In this document: positions 10,042 to 23,774 of the stretch, in pieces
Layout: the number at the start of each line of letters is the position of its first letter
Position numbering within the stretch: position 1 is the first letter of the stretch
NCBI GenBank assembly: GCA_037576195.1
Contig: CM075104.1
Location: 16,384,211 to 16,448,210 of the forward strand
DNA from: Phytoseiulus persimilis
Lineage: Eukaryota > Arthropoda > Arachnida > Mesostigmata > Phytoseiidae
Reading direction: 5' to 3'
DNA length: 64,000 nt
The notes under the pieces: model-generated
Database searches by the model: none
Told to the model about the DNA's origin: nothing
The model's input: the letters and a program-made list of their open reading frames with translations, nothing else
Made by a program: the position numbers and the translations under genes

Positions 10042-13000
10042 ACCGGTGGTCCCGGCGTGTGACAACTCTCAACAGATCGCCAGCCTGCAGGTGGCACACC
10101 CACTGCAATCCGTAGCTGTGAATAGAGATAAAAGACCCGGAAGCTCCTACAAGTTCGCTTCATAAAAGCCTATCTGGCCTCCGATCCCGATATATGGGAA
10201 GCAGAACGCAGAACCTCCGCAGCGGATCATATCTGGATTGGATAACGTGAAGTTTGCAATGGCGGTTTCGGCAGCGGAAACCTTGGAGGAGTTCTCGCGC
10301 GACGTAGCTCCATGTTTGTTGCGTATGCTTCAAGTTTATGAGAAGTCATGGTTACCGGTGGTGCGCATGCGCTGTCGGCTCAAACATCGCAGCACACAAA
10401 GGTCGACGGCAGCGACTTCCAAGCATCATGGGTATTGTTCATGGACGATCGACGGCCAATGTGTTCACATGGGTCTTTGCACATTTCGACTAACGCAGCT
10501 GCGCGGCATTGGGATGGCTCCGCTCCAGCTGTAAACATCTCATCGTCAACTCATTTTGGCCCGTCGTTCCGTTGCCGCTCGCAGTGTTCGTTAGAGACGA
10601 GATCAGGCAGTGGATCCGGGATTCACTCAGGTCGGGCCCAGTGACTCGAGCGCCGACTCTTCTATATCTGGTCCAGTTGCTCCTTGTTCGTTAGGCCCCG
10701 CCGCCACATTCAGCTCAACCGCAGCTATCTCCACGGAGTTAGTTTCGGCACTTCCCTCGGAGAGCGCTAACTCTTTCGTTTTTGACTGTAATAAATGGAA
10801 CCTCTTTCTCAGGGCTGGGATGCTCTCCAGTGCGGAGCCGCGTGGGAGCGTCGAAGAAGAGTTGCCATGTCGAGTGCAGCAATCTGACTCTGGAAGTTGG
10901 GCCGGAATAGCTGACAGACCGAGCGTATTTGATACGTAAGCAGAGATTCGGAAGGACTTCAGGAGAAATCGACGAGGTGAGGATGGCATGTTCATCCTGA
11001 CGTAGGCGATAAAAACTGCGAAGGACCGAAAAACGGGTCTGATGCGTGTTTATAAATTTTACCGAGGCCAATGATCGAATTGATCGATATCTGCTGTGGC
11101 AAAGCTCAAGGGAGAGAGAGAGGAATGGACTCGGCATTCATCGAGCTCGTCGGAGGCCTGTATGAAGAAAAACTTCAACCTCCAGGAAACAGGGACCCAT
11201 CCCTCCGAGGAAGTTCCCCAAACGGTCGGGTCTCGTCAAGGCTATCCTATTTGTCTCATTCTCACAGGCTGTGCATCGGAGCGCTGGATAGGAATTTTTC
11301 AACATCGAGGGTTGGATTCAGATTGTCGAGACAATGGAAATTCTGAGTGAAAGAGAAGAAACTCGAGGAGGATGGTCCAACACTCTCATGATTATGGAGC
11401 CCTGGGGGATTAGGGATGGATATCTTGCGAAACTTGCTGGAGTTCGAGACAATCAGCACTGGCGTTTCCTCGGAACGGATTAGACCCAGTCTTCCCTGAT
11501 CGATGAAAATTTCCCGGCGATAAATTCCTTGAGCCAAAGGCCATAGCACCCCGTCTCGAAGTGAGTGTCCTGCTCTCTATCCAAGGAGAGTTCGATGAGT
11601 TCCTCGCGCGGTGACGCAGCCGAGCAGTCTACACCGCCGATGGGGAACGAAATACATCTCAGTGTTTCTAGATTCAGTATATCCCCTGATCTGGCTGCTG
11701 CAAAATCTCCATCACACTCTGTGTGTGACGGATAGGGGGATCAGCGAAAGTCGTGACGCTCGATTCCTCTGCTCCATGAAATTTTTCGGTGAGGAAGGCG
11801 GTCATGGCGGACTTCGCTTGCATTAGATTGATTGATTCAGATTGATTGAATCAGACCGGAGACTGATTCGGGGGAATGCCAAGGCCCGTTGAACTGATTT
11901 TGTCATTGAAGATTTGCGACATTCGTCGAAGACGAAGGGCTTTCCAAAGCTAATCATTCCTTGAGATACACGAGGATGCTCCAGCAGGGGTCCCAGGAAT
12001 CAACTTCACTGAAGTCACCCCCTCCGTTTCTTGAGCGGCAACTCGGGACAGTAACCTGAAGAATTCAGTTCCCGAGCGGTCTCGATGGTGGTATTCGAGC
12101 GGAGTAGCGATTCTGACCTCCGATCGAGAGCTAGTTTTAACCTCGAGTCCGACAACCGTCGATATCGAAGCTCATCGGAGAACTTCCGCTGCTCTCACCG
12201 TGAGGATGATCCGCATGACGCTTGCCCCGCGGTTTGCATCGGAACCATGGTTTTCCAACGTTGCATTGAAGGTTCGTTTATATGGCCACTCCCAGACAAC
12301 CGTGGAAGCTTCTGGTGGTGATAATCTCCTGCTGTCAGGCTCTCGGTTGCGCGGGACGAATCCAGGACCTGAGAGAGCGGTCTAGTCCGGGAGCGCCGAG
12401 CGATACGTGGGCGCTTCTCCTGTCTCTGGGGCGTCTCTGCAATGGATGATGTGGAAATTCCGGACTGGGGCGCGAAACGGAACAGATTTGTGGCCCGTCG
12501 TCGGGTCGAAATAAACGAAACGGCATTCACTGTTTCCAGCTACAAGAAGGCTGGGGGACTCGAATTCGGTTTCAGCCGAGCAACCCCTTTTGTGGATCGG
12601 ATCACGGGGTCGGAAATTCACCATGGGTTACGGCTTTAGAACCTTCATTCAATTCATCGAGACAGGATCAACCCCGCAGACAACGATATCTGTGGTCACA
12701 ATGAGCCAAGCTCCATCGGAGAGCAGTGTGGGCAGATTTCGATATGGATGGGCTCGGAAGCTTCGCTCGGACCCGAATCCGCTCGTTGAATCCGAATCTG
12801 CTCTCGATTACGGATCCGACTCGGACAGTTCCCCGGTTGGGGTCAGAAGATTGCTCGGGTCTCAGGTTCGGGGCATCATTCGCGGGCATTACGGAGATTT
12901 CGCCTTGATAGTTTCGGGAAAGAAACATCGAGACGAGTAACTCGACCAACTTCCATCCCGTGGATCACTGAAACTTCCTCCATAAATCGAACTTATTCGA

Positions 13001-15776
13001 CGAATACCAGTTCCAACGAACCGGTCCTGAGCTAACATTCATGCTCGATCATTCCGGAGCTCAGAACAGAGCTGAATCCTCGCGGCACCCCGCAGACGGA
13101 AGCGAGTCAGTGCGAACCCACGAAAGGGCGCACTCAAATTCCGAAGCAACTGTGGTGGCGTTTTCTTGCGGTTTGAAGATGGGGTTCCATTAACGCAGCG
13201 ATTTCTACGAGAGAGAGGCAGCAGACAATACACCACTTTCTCACATCTCGAAATGGGAATGGGTCGTAGAAAAGTAGTTTTATAGGGAGCCTCATCATCG
13301 AAAATCACTTTTCTTGAAGACTTCTTGCTAGTTCGTTTCGGCTCCAACAAATCCAACACTTTCAACATGTTCAGGTAAGCTTCCAGACTTCTGCCATCTA
13401 CGATTAGACTCCGTGAAGTGCTCCGCCAAGAAAATTCGGACTTGGACGCACGTCGTACTCAATTGTACGGACAGTGTTCGCAACCGGCTGAATGTAGCTG
13501 CCCGGGTCCGAGATCTACGTCGGACCTGGTTTGCACGCGACTGGGAGATCTATCGGATCGCTGTTCTAGAGCCCAAACCCCAACCTGGAGGTTCTGCGCA
13601 TCAACCGAGAGTAGCGATTCGGTGTTCAACGAATCACGACGCTCGTGAAAGTTGACAAGGTCTTTGCAGTGCAGTGGTCGATCGCGGATGCTCAATTTCT
13701 GCCGCGATTCCAACCAAAAGAAGGAACTCGCCAGGCGAGAGCACCAGGAGCTGACAAGGACGCTGTTCCAGTCTGCGTTTCCGCTTTGTTCGTAGTGGAA
13801 GTCTTCGCGCAAACTGCGTTGAGCCCCCTGCGCTCCTGCCGCTGTTGTGGACGTCGCTTCGTTGACTCGTGACTAGAACCTGGGCAGACCGTATGGACGG
13901 ACTATGACCGTACGAACCAGGACATCGACCACATGATGTCGAGCTCGTATGACTATTCAGGGTTCAATGATACCAACCCACGAATAACAGCATTCTGGTT
14001 GACTGTTTCCGCTGTTTTCTCAGCGTTAGTGTCGAGAGCAATAGCTGTCGCAATATTTTGACTTGAGAAGACAAATATTCGTTGCTGGCATGATGCTGCG
14101 AGATCCCCTCCCGAAAATCCGTTCAATGCTCCGTCAAAGTTGGCCGTCTCGTCTCATTTCGACTTGGTTCTCGTCTGCTGAAAGTCAAGCACCATCTGGG
14201 GAGCGATTCCGGAGATGTTGCTTGACCTCATTGTGAGTGTAGAGTGAAGTAGGTTCGCCGATTTGAGGGATATGGTGATTTCTGCTGCCATACAGATTAA
14301 GATCGAATCAGAATCCTGGAACACAGTGTCGACAGCTTCTTGCATATTTCTCACAACATCGATTTGCAAAACTAAGCTCACTTCTCTTCTTCCAGCATTG
14401 AGAAACGCGAGGCAATCAGGCGAGAAGCCGCGATGGAGCGTCAGAGAATGGTAGCCGGGTCGGGTACCTTCTCAACGCCCTGGAACAAAACTCAGGACCA
14501 CACGCTCTTCAAAGCGCCGGTCAAGGTACTTTTCGCCTGAAAGGTTCAATGCCATTTTGGAAAACTCTCTTATCCACTCGAATCTGAGTTTGTATTCTGC
14601 TCCAGGTTGATCGGAAGGATGCGATTGCCCTCATGGCAAGAGGCGTGCTCGGAGATTTCCGGGATTTCTCGGAAATTATTCAGGCGTCGTGGGAGCCGAT
14701 TCCAGATGGTCTTGGCCTACCGCGACCGGCTCAACGGCCGCCTGCGACGCCTGTGCCGAAACCGCGTCTTCCGTCAACGGGACCACCTCCCGTCATTCCT
14801 CGGCCGGCGCGGCAACATCCGAAGGGGCCAACCGGGCTCACTTCGCAACCGGATCCTGGACAGGCTGCCGCTCGGTATTCGATGTCTTGGGCGCCTTCCC
14901 GGTTGTCGGGAGCGGCTCGGAAGAAGCCCATCTCGTCCGCGCGACCAAAAGCCGAAGAGCTCGCGGCTGAGATGAGTCGCGTAAAGAGAAGGTTCTGGAC
15001 GAGATGCGGCTCCCTCCTCTGCTCGCCGACATCGAGGATCGAGGACGCCGGCAGCCCGACCAAACGTCAGGCGAGATTGGTGCTGTCGAGGACATCCTGA
15101 AAAGGATGAAATTGCCTTCGCCGCTCAGCCCCATAAGGAGTCCTGCGAGGGATATGGTGGCTACGGCGGGGGTTCTACCCTCGACAGCAGCGACAACCGT
15201 CGCCAAGCGAGGCCAAAGACTGCCTGGTCGCGCGCCGGCTCGAATCAGGGCCCCCCACGTCTCAGGGGCGTTTGTCGTCCCCAAAAGGTACGTTCACGGT
15301 CTCCAAGTTGACAGCTCTAATTCTTTGCTTCTACCCCATCTCCCGCGTGCCACTCTCCTCGGCAAAAGCTCCGAACGCTTATCGAACCATTCATATTGCA
15401 GGGACTTCCGTGACGTTCAAGTTCCGCATCCTGTTGCGGAGCTTTGTTTGTCATCGGACAGCTCTGAGAGTGAGGACGACGAGAGGGCCCCTCAGGGCAA
15501 AGGGCCAGACACGACAGTCCGTAAGTAGATTTCCTGAGCTTCTTAGCCAAGATTCAAAGCTGAGCGGAGAGCTCCAGATCATGAGTCGCATTGGGTCAAT
15601 GAAAATTCGCTCCTTTAACTTCCAGACAACTCTTCCGTTGCCACCGGGGAGAGCATCACCCGCAAACCGAACACTTCCTGGATGTCGCCGCAGCGAAGAA
15701 ACCCCGGGGAGCGACGGCGTAGTGGGCTGAAGAGGGAGCCGCCGCCTGTTCTAAAATAAACCGAGTCCTGAAACTA
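10042..15776 (+). repeat. Composite repeat unit, copy 2 (+)
   Basis: The block is nearly collinear with copy 1 from about 3,694 to 9,430. It holds part of segment Y, the middle part and gene X (14,396-15,722), with the conserved 89-base candidate exon at 13,286-13,374. It begins at the truncated mariner and ends where a hAT 3' fragment starts. Small insertions and deletions distinguish it from copy 1, for example the absence of a 12-base piece near 12,800. No gene other than gene X is supported in the 4.3 kb before it. Confidence 0.85.
14396..15722 (+). pseudogene. Gene X, copy 2 (broken)
   Basis: Exons lie at 14,396-14,525, 14,606-15,287, 15,402-15,520 and 15,626-15,722 with conserved splice borders. 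The third donor is the optimal GTAAGT. Exon 2 carries two extra bases near 14,988 (AAAGAGAAGG instead of AAAGAAGG), and exon 4 lacks one base near 15,690. Both change frame, so this copy is probably a pseudogene. An AATAAA lies about 30 bases after the end of exon 4. Confidence 0.7.
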
Positions 15777-16103
15777 GTAGAAGAGGCACTGAAGCACGAA
15801 AAAAAAGGAAGTGATTCAAGCGGAAAGGAGCTCTGCGAAGAGCTTGCACCAATTCGCCAAGTGATACCACGCGGAAGATGTTAACCCCAACAGATTCTGC
15901 AGCACGTCAAGGGTAATTCAGCAATCGATCTATTCCCAATTATTTGGGTAGCGCTGCGAGTTTGGTCAACACTCGCAGTAACTGTAGATAGCAGTGAAAG
16001 GAGTTTTTCGAAACTAAAGCTCATCAAAACTCATTTGAGATCCACCATGTCAGATGACCGTTTATCATCACTGGCAGTGCTCTCCATAAAGCACGACGAA
16101 TAA
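15777..16103 (+). pseudogene. hAT transposase 3' fragment
   Basis: This corresponds to 2,543-2,865: the last ~100 codons of the ZMYM1-like hAT pseudogene, including the dimerisation motif SSERSFSKLKLIKTHLRS and the terminal TAA. It is joined directly to the 3' end of gene X copy 2, with no mariner or gene Z between. That makes it the left edge of the next unit copy and marks a tandem-duplication breakpoint. The reverse complement of the same join is at 23,774/23,775. Confidence 0.75.
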
Positions 16104-17901
16104 AGCCCGAGAAGTTTTATTTTTCAAAATCCTCGCTCTCTTTCCTTGGGGTCTCGGCTTCGAACTGAATTCTGTTCATCTGTTGTGCGCCAGTGATTCA
16201 CGGCACCAACGATTGGCAATTGGTTCTGCATCGAGTATGCGTGTCGTGCATCAGAGGACTTGTCTATCTATCATATCTCGGGGATATGTTTGTATGAATT
16301 ATGTGGAGGGTAGTAGACTTCGAGGTGGAGGAAAGTTCACGACGATCCGCCCAAGCCTCAATGTTACGAAGGGCCCATACTTTTTGGAGTCAAAAGAGGT
16401 GGTTCCGGCGTGTGACAACTCTCAACAGATCGCCAGCCTGCAGGTGGCACACCCACTGCAATCCGTAGCTGTGAATAGAATAAAAGACCCGGAAGCTCCT
16501 ACAAGTTCGCTTCATAAAAGCCTATCTGGCCTCCGATCCCGATATATGGGAAGCAGAACGCAGAACCTCCGCAGCGGATCATATCTGGATTGGATAACGT
16601 GAAGTTTGCAATGGCGGTTTCGGCAGCGGAAACCTTGGAGGAGTTCTCGCGCGACGTAGCTCCATGTTTGTTGCGTATGCTTCAAGTTTATGAGAAGTCA
16701 TGGTTACCGGTGGTGCGCATGCGCTGTCGGCTCAAACATCGCAGCACACAAAGGTCGACGGCAGCGACTTCCAAGCATCATGGGTATTGTTCATGGACGA
16801 TCGACGGCCAATGTGTTCACATGGGTCTTTGCACATTTCGACTAACGCAGCTGCGCGGCATTGGGATGGCTCCGCTCCAGCTGTAAACATCTCATCGTCA
16901 ACTCATTTTGGCCCGTCGTTCCGTTGCTCGCAGTGTTCGTTAGAGACGAGATCAGGCAGTGGATCCGGGATTCACTCAGGTCGGCCCAGTGACTCGAGCG
17001 CCGACTCTTCTATATCTGGTCCAGTTGCTCCTTGTTCGTTAGGCCCCGCCGCCACATTCAGCTCAACCGCAGCTATCTCCACGGAGTTAGTTTCGGCACT
17101 TCCCTTGGAGAGCGCTAACTCTTTTCGTTTTGACTGTAATAAATGGAACCTCTTTCTCAGGGCTGGGATGCTCTCCAGTGCGGAGCCGCGTGGGAGCGTC
17201 GAAGAAGAGTTGCCATGTCGAGTGCAGCAATCTGACTCTGGAAGTTGGGCCGGAATAGCTGACAGACCGAGCGTATTTGATACGTAAGCAGAGATTCGGA
17301 AGGACTTCAGGAGAAATCGACGAGGTGAGGATGGCATGTTCATCCTGACGTAGGCGATAAAAACTGCGAAGGACCGAAAAAACGGGTCTGATGCGTGATA
17401 AATTTTACCGAGGCCAATGATCGAATTGATCGATATCTGCTGTGGCAAAGCTCAAGGGAGAGAGAGGAATGGACTCGGCATTCATCGAGCTCGTCGGAGG
17501 CCTGTATGAAGAAACTTCAACCTCCAGGAAACAGGGACCCATCCCTCCGAGGATGTTCCCTAAACGGTCGGGTCTCGTCAAGGCTATCCTATTTGTCTCA
17601 TTCTCACAGGCTGTGCATCGGAGCGCTGGATAGGAATTTTTCAACATCGAGGGTTGGATTCAGATTGTCGAGACAATGGAAATTCTGAGTGAAAGAGAAA
17701 AAACTCGAGGAGGATGGTCCAACACTCTCATGATTATGGAGCCCTGGGGGATTAGGGATGGATATCTTGCGAAACTTGCTGGAGTTCGAGACAATCAGCA
17801 CTGGCGTTTCCTCGGAACGGATTAGACCCAGTCTTCTCCTGATCGATGAAAATTTCCCGGCGATAAATTCCTTGAGCCAAAGGCCATAGCACCCCGTCTC
17901 G
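16104..17901 (+). repeat. Composite repeat unit, copy 3 (+), truncated
   Basis: This contains only segment Y (equivalent to 2,866-5,193 of copy 1, without the 3,042-3,568 stretch). It stops at GTCTCGA, where the sequence switches to the opposite strand of the unit. Together with the upstream gene X copy it forms the left arm of a long inverted repeat whose right arm is about 21,652-25,154. Confidence 0.85.
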
Positions 17902-18818
17902 ATGTCAACTTGGAGACCGTGAACGTACCTTTTGGGGACGACAAACGCCCCTGAGACGTGGGGGGCCCTGATTCGAGCCGGCGCGCGACCAGGCAGTCTT
18001 TGGCCTCGCTTGGCGACGGTTGTCGCTGCTGTCGAGGGTAGAACCCCCGCCGTAGCCACCATATCCCTCGCAGGACTCCTTATGGGGCTGAGCGGCGAAG
18101 GCAATTTCATCCTTTTCAGGATGTCCTCGACAGCACCAATCTCGCCTGACGTTTGGTCGGGCTGCCGGCGTCCTCGATCCTCGATGTCGGCGAGCAGAGG
18201 AGGGAGCCGCATCTCGTCCAGAACCTTCTTTACGCGACTCATCTCAGCCGCGAGCTCTTCGGCTTTTGGTCGCGCGGACGAGATGGGCTTCTTCCGAGCC
18301 GCTCCCGACAACCGGGAAGGCGCCCAAGACATCGAATACCGAGCGGCAGCCTGTCCAGGATCCGGTTGCGAAGTGAGCCCGGTTGGCCCCTTCGGATGTT
18401 GCCGCGCCGGCCGAGGAATGACGGGAGGTGGTCCCGTTGACGGAAGACGCGGTTTCGGCACAGGCGTCGCAGGCGGCCGTTGAGCCGGTCGCGGTAGGCC
18501 AAGACCATCTGGAATCGGCTCCCACGACGCCTGAATAATTTCCGAGAAATCCCGGAAATCTCCGAGCACGCCTCTTGCCATGAGGGCAATCGCATCCTTC
18601 CGATCAACCTGGAGCAGAATACAAACTCAGATTCGAGTGGATAAGAGAGTTTTCCAAAATGGCATTGAACCTTTCAGGCGAAAAGTACCTTGACCGGCGC
18701 TTTGAAGAGCGTGTGGTCCTGAGTTTTGTTCCAGGGCGTTGAGAAGGTACCCGACCCGGCTACCATTCTCTGACGCTCCATCGCGGCTTCTCGCCTGATT
18801 GCCTCGCGTTTCTCAATG
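17902..18818 (-). pseudogene. Gene X, copy 3 (3' end missing)
   Basis: Exon 1 (18,818-18,689) and exon 2 (18,608-17,929, 680 bases) are open with intact splice borders. The sequence leaves the gene inside intron 2 at 17,902, where the unit is fused head-on to another copy. Exons 3 and 4 are absent. An apparent 325-codon frame (18,581-17,604) is an artefact of reading through the junction. Confidence 0.7.
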
Positions 18819-21800
18819 CTGGAAGAAGAGAAGTGAGCTTAGTTTTGCAAATCGATGTTGTGAGAAATATGCAAGAAGCTGTCGACACTGTGTTCCAGGA
18901 TTCTGATTCGATCTTAATCTGTATGGCAGCAGAAATCACCATATCCCTCAAATCGGCGAACCTACTTCACTCTACACTCACAATGAGGTCAAGCAACATC
19001 TCCGGAATCGCTCCCCAGATGGTGCTTGACTTTCAGCAGACGAGAACCAAGTCGAAATGAGACGAGACGGCCAACTTTGACGGAGCATTGAACGGATTTT
19101 CGGGAGGGGATCTCGCAGCATCATGCCAGCAACGAATATTTGTCTTCTCAAGTCAAAATATTGCGACAGCTATTGCTCTCGACACTAACGCTGAGAAAAC
19201 AGCGGAAACAGTCAACCAGAATGCTGTTATTCGTGGGTTGGTATCATTGAACCCTGAATAGTCATACGAGCTCGACATCATGTGGTCGATGTCCTGGTTC
19301 GTACGGTCATAGTCCGTCCATACGGTCTGCCCAGGTTCTAGTCACGAGTCAACGAAGCGACGTCCACAACAGCGGCAGGAGCGCAGGGGGCTCAACGCAG
19401 TTTGCGCGAAGACTTCCACTACGAACAAAGCGGAAACGCAGACTGGAACAGCGTCCTTGTCAGCTCCTGGTGCTCTCGCCTGGCGAGTTCCTTCTTTTGG
19501 TTGGAATCGCGGCAGAAATTGAGCATCCGCGATCGACCACTGCACTGCAAAGACCTTGTCAACTTTCACGAGCGTCGTGATTCGTTGAACACCGAATCGC
19601 TACTCTCGGTTGATGCGCAGAACCTCCAGGTTGGGGTTTGGGCTCTAGAACAGCGATCCGATAGATCTCCCAGTCGCGTGCAAACCAGGTCCGACGTAGA
19701 TCTCGGACCCGGGCAGCTACATTCAGCCGGTTGCGAACACTGTCCGTACAATTGAGTACGACGTGCGTCCAAGTCCGAATTTTCTTGGCGGAGCACTTCA
19801 CGGAGTCTAATCGTAGATGGCAGAAGTCTGGAAGCTTACCTGAACATGTTGAAAGTGTTGGATTTGTTGGAGCCGAAACGAACTAGCAAGAAGTCTTCAA
19901 GAAAAGTGATTTTCGATGATGAGGCTCCCTATAAAACTACTTTTCTACGACCCATTCCCATTTCGAGATGTGAGAAAGTGGTGTATTGTCTGCTGCCTCT
20001 CTCTCGTAGAAATCGCTGCGTTAATGGAACCCCATCTTCAAACCGCAAGAAAACGCCACCACAGTTGCTTCGGAATTTGAGTGCGCCCTTTCGTGGGTTC
20101 GCACTGACTCGCTTCCGTCTGCGGGGTGCCGCGAGGATTCAGCTCTGTTCTGAGCTCCGGAATAATCGAGCATGAATGTTAGCTCAGGACCGGTTCGTTG
20201 GAACTGGTATTCGTCGAATAAGTTCGATTTATGGAGGAAGTTTCAGTGATCCACGGGATGGAAGTTGGTCGAGTTACTCGTCTCGATGTTTCTTTCCCGA
20301 AACTATCAAGGCGAAATCTCCGTAATGCCCGCGAATGATGCCCCGAACCTGAGACCCGAGCAATCTTCTGACCCCAACCGGGGAACTGTCCGAGTCGGAT
20401 CCGTAATCGAGAGCAGATTCGGATTCAACGAGCGGATTCGGGTCCGAGCGAAGCTTCCGAGCCCATCCATATCGAAATCTGCCCACACTGCTCTCCGATG
20501 GAGCTTGGCTCATTGTGACCACAGATATCGTTGTCTGCGGGGTTGATCCTGTCTCGATGAATTGAATGAAGGTTCTAAAGCCGTAACCCATGGTGAATTT
20601 CCGACCCCGTGATCCGATCCACAAAAGGGGTTGCTCGGCTGAAACCGAATTCGAGTCCCCCAGCCTTCTTGTAGCTGGAAACAGTGAATGCCGTTTCGTT
20701 TATTTCGACCCGACGACGGGCCACAAATCTGTTCCGTTTCGCGCCCCAGTCCGGAATTTCCACATCATCCATTGCAGAGACGCCCCAGAGACAGGAGAAG
20801 CGCCCACGTATCGCTCGGCGCTCCCGGACTAGACCGCTCTCTCAGGTCCTGGATTCGTCCCGCGCAACCGAGAGCCTGACAGCAGGAGATTATCACCACC
20901 AGAAGCTTCCACGGTTGTCTGGGAGTGGCCATATAAACGAACCTTCAATGCAAACGTTGGAAAACCATGGTTCCGATGCAAACCGCGGGGCAAGCGTCAT
21001 GCGGATCATCCTCACGGTGAGAGCAGCGGAAGTTCTCCGATGAGCTTCGATATCGACGGTTGTCGGACTCGAGGTTAAACTAGCTCTCGATCGGAGGTCA
21101 GAATCGCTACTCCGCTCGAATACCACCATCGAGACCGCTCGGGAACTGAATTCTTCAGGTTACTGTCCCGAGTTGCCGCTCAAGAAACGGAGGGGTGACT
21201 TCAGTGGAAGTTGATTCCTGGGACCCCTGCTGGAGCATCCTCGTGTATCTCAAGGAATGATTAGCTTTGGAAAGCCCTTCGTCTTCGACGAATGTCGCAA
21301 ATCTTCAATGACAAAATCAGTTCAACGGGCCTTGGCATTCCCCCGAATCAGTCTCCGGTCTGATTCAATCAATCTGAATCAATCAATCTAATGCAAGCGA
21401 AGTCCGCCATGACCGCCTTCCTCACCGAAATCAATTTCATGGAGCAGAGGAATCGAGCGTCACGACTTTCGCTGATCCCCCTATCCGTCACACACAGAGT
21501 GTGATGGAGATTTTGCAGCCAGATCAGGGGATATACTGAATCTAGAAACACTGAGATGTATTTCGTTCCCCATCGGCGGTGTAGACTGCTCGGCTGCGTC
21601 ACCGCGCGAGGAACTCATCGAACTCTCCTTGGATAGAGAGCAGGACACTCACTTCGAGACGGGGTGCTATGGCCTTTGGCTCAAGGAATTTATCGCCGGG
21701 AAATTTTCATCGATCAGGAGAAGACTGGGTCTAATCCGTTCCGAGGAAACGCCAGTGCTGATTGTCTCGAACTCCAGCAAGTTTCGCAAGATATCCATCC

Positions 21801-22138
21801 CTAATCCCCCAGGGCTCCATAATCATGAGAGTGTTGGACCATCCTCCTCGAGTTTCTTCTCTTTCACTCAGAATTTCCATTGTCTCGACAATCTGAATCC
21901 AACCCTCGATGTTGAAAAATTCCTATCCAGCGCTCCGATGCACAGCCTGTGAGAATGAGACAAATAGGATAGCCTTGACGAGACCCGACCGTTTGGGGAA
22001 CTTCCTCGGAGGGATGGGTCCCTGTTTCCTGGAGGTTGAAGTTTCTTCATACAGGCCTCCGACGAGCTCGATGAATGCCGAGTCCATTCCTCTCTCTCCC
22101 TTGAGCTTTGCCACAGCAGATATCGATCAATTCGATCA

Positions 22139-22582
22139 TTGGCCTCGGTAAAATTTATAAACACGCATCAGACCCGTTTTTCGGTCCTTCGCAGTTTTTA
22201 TCGCCTACGTCAGGATGAACATGCCATCCTCACCTCGTCGATTTCTCCTGAAGTCCTTCCGAATCTCTGCTTACGTATCAAATACGCTCGGTCTGTCAGC
22301 TATTCCGGCCCAACTTCCAGAGTCAGATTGCTGCACTCGACATGGCAACTCTTCTTCGACGCTCCCACGCGGCTCCGCACTGGAGAGCATCCCAGCCCTG
22401 AGAAAGAGGTTCCATTTATTACAGTCAAAACGAAAGAGTTAGCGCTCTCCGAGGGAAGTGCCGAAACTAACTCCGTGGAGATAGCTGCGGTTGAGCTGAA
22501 TGTGGCGGCGGGGCCTAACGAACAAGGAGCAACTGGACCAGATATAGAAGAGTCGGCGCTCGAGTCACTGGGCCCGACCTGA
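22139..22582 (+). CDS. Segment Y reading frame, unknown
   Basis: A 147-codon frame starts MASVKFINTHQTRFSV and ends ESLGPT, matching the antisense frame at 4,262-4,705. It runs opposite to gene X of the same unit. Its last ~28 codons are the part whose frame and stop are kept in the diverged copy at 33.7-33.8 kb. No domain, signal peptide or membrane segment is visible. It may be a terminal exon or may not be a gene. Confidence 0.25.
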   Translation: MASVKFINTHQTRFSVLRSFYRLRQDEHAILTSSISPEVLPNLCLRIKYARSVSYSGPTSRVRLLHSTWQLFFDAPTRLRTGEHPSPEKEVPFITVKTKELALSEGSAETNSVEIAAVELNVAAGPNEQGATGPDIEESALESLGPT

Positions 22583-23453
22583 GTGAATCCCGGATCCACT
22601 GCCTGATCTCGTCTCTAACGAACACTGCGAGCAACGGAACGACGGGCCAAAATGAGTTGACGATGAGATGTTTACAGCTGGAGCGGAGCCATCCCAATGC
22701 CGCGCAGCTGCGTTAGTCGAAATGTGCAAAGACCCATGTGAACACATTGGCCGTCGATCGTCCATGAACAATACCCATGATGCTTGGAAGTCGCTGCCGT
22801 CGACCTTTGTGTGCTGCGATGTTTGAGCCGACAGCGCATGCGCACCACCGGTAACCATGACTTCTCATAAACTTGAAGCATACGCAACAAACATGGAGCT
22901 ACGTCGCGCGAGAACTCCTCCAAGGTTTCCGCTGCCGAAACCGCCATTGCAAACTTCACGTTATCCAATCCAGATATGATCCGCTGCGGAGGTTCTGCGT
23001 TCTGCTTCCCATATATCGGGATCGGAGGCCAGATAGGCTTTTATGAAGCGAACTTGTAGGAGCTTCCGGGTCTTTTATCTCTATTCACAGCTACGGATTG
23101 CAGTGGGTGTGCCACCTGCAGGCTGGCGATCTGTTGAGAGTTGTCACACGCCGGAACCACCTCTTTTGACTCCAAAAAGTATGGGCCCTTCGTAACATTG
23201 AGGCTTGGGCGGATCGTCGTGAACTTTCCTCCACCTCGAAGTCTACTACCCTCCACATAATTCATACAAACATATCCCCGAGATATGATAGATAGACAAG
23301 TCCTCTGATGCACGACACGCATACTCGATGCAGAACCAATTGCCAATCGTTGGTGCCGTGAATCACTGGCGCACAACAGATGAACAGAATTCAGTTCGAA
23401 GCCGAGACCCCAAGGAAAGAGAGCGAGGATTTTGAAATAAAACTTCTCGGGCT

Positions 23454-23774
23454 TTATTCGTCGTGCTTTATGGAGAGCACTGCCAGTGATGATAAACGGT
23501 CATCTGACATGGTGGATCTCAAATGAGTTTTGATGAGCTTTAGTTTCGAAAAACTCCTTTCACTGCTATCTACAGTTACTGCGAGTGTTGACCAAACTCG
23601 CAGCGCTACCCAAATAATTGGGAATAGATCGATTGCTGAATTACCCTTGACGTGCTGCAGAATCTGTTGGGGTTAACATCTTCCGCGTGGTATCACTTGG
23701 CGAATTGGTGCAAGCTCTTCGCAGAGCTCCTTTCCGCTTGAATCACTTCCTTTTTCGTGCTTCAGTGCCTCTTC
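23454..23774 (-). pseudogene. hAT transposase 3' fragment, inverted copy
   Basis: This is the reverse complement of 15,777-16,103, ending with the TAA complement at 23,454-23,456. It directly abuts the 3' end of gene X copy 4, reproducing the join at 15,776/15,777 with near identity. The shared join shows that the tandem arrangement existed before the inverted duplication formed. Confidence 0.75.

Larger units (their letters stand above)
17902..23453 (-). repeat. Composite repeat unit, copy 4 (-)
   Basis: Read on the - strand from 23,453 this gives segment Y, the middle part with the 89-base candidate exon (19,928-19,840), and gene X up to the start of intron 2. It is cut off at 17,902 in the head-on junction with copy 3. 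The part from 21,652 upward mirrors 15,777-17,901. The part 17,902-21,651 mirrors about 11,560-15,310 and forms the loop of the inverted structure. Confidence 0.85.

Noticed and set aside
17604-18581. 325-codon continuous frame spanning 17.9 kb
   Set aside because: It is produced by reading from gene X exon 2 across the head-on junction into segment Y; it is not a natural protein.
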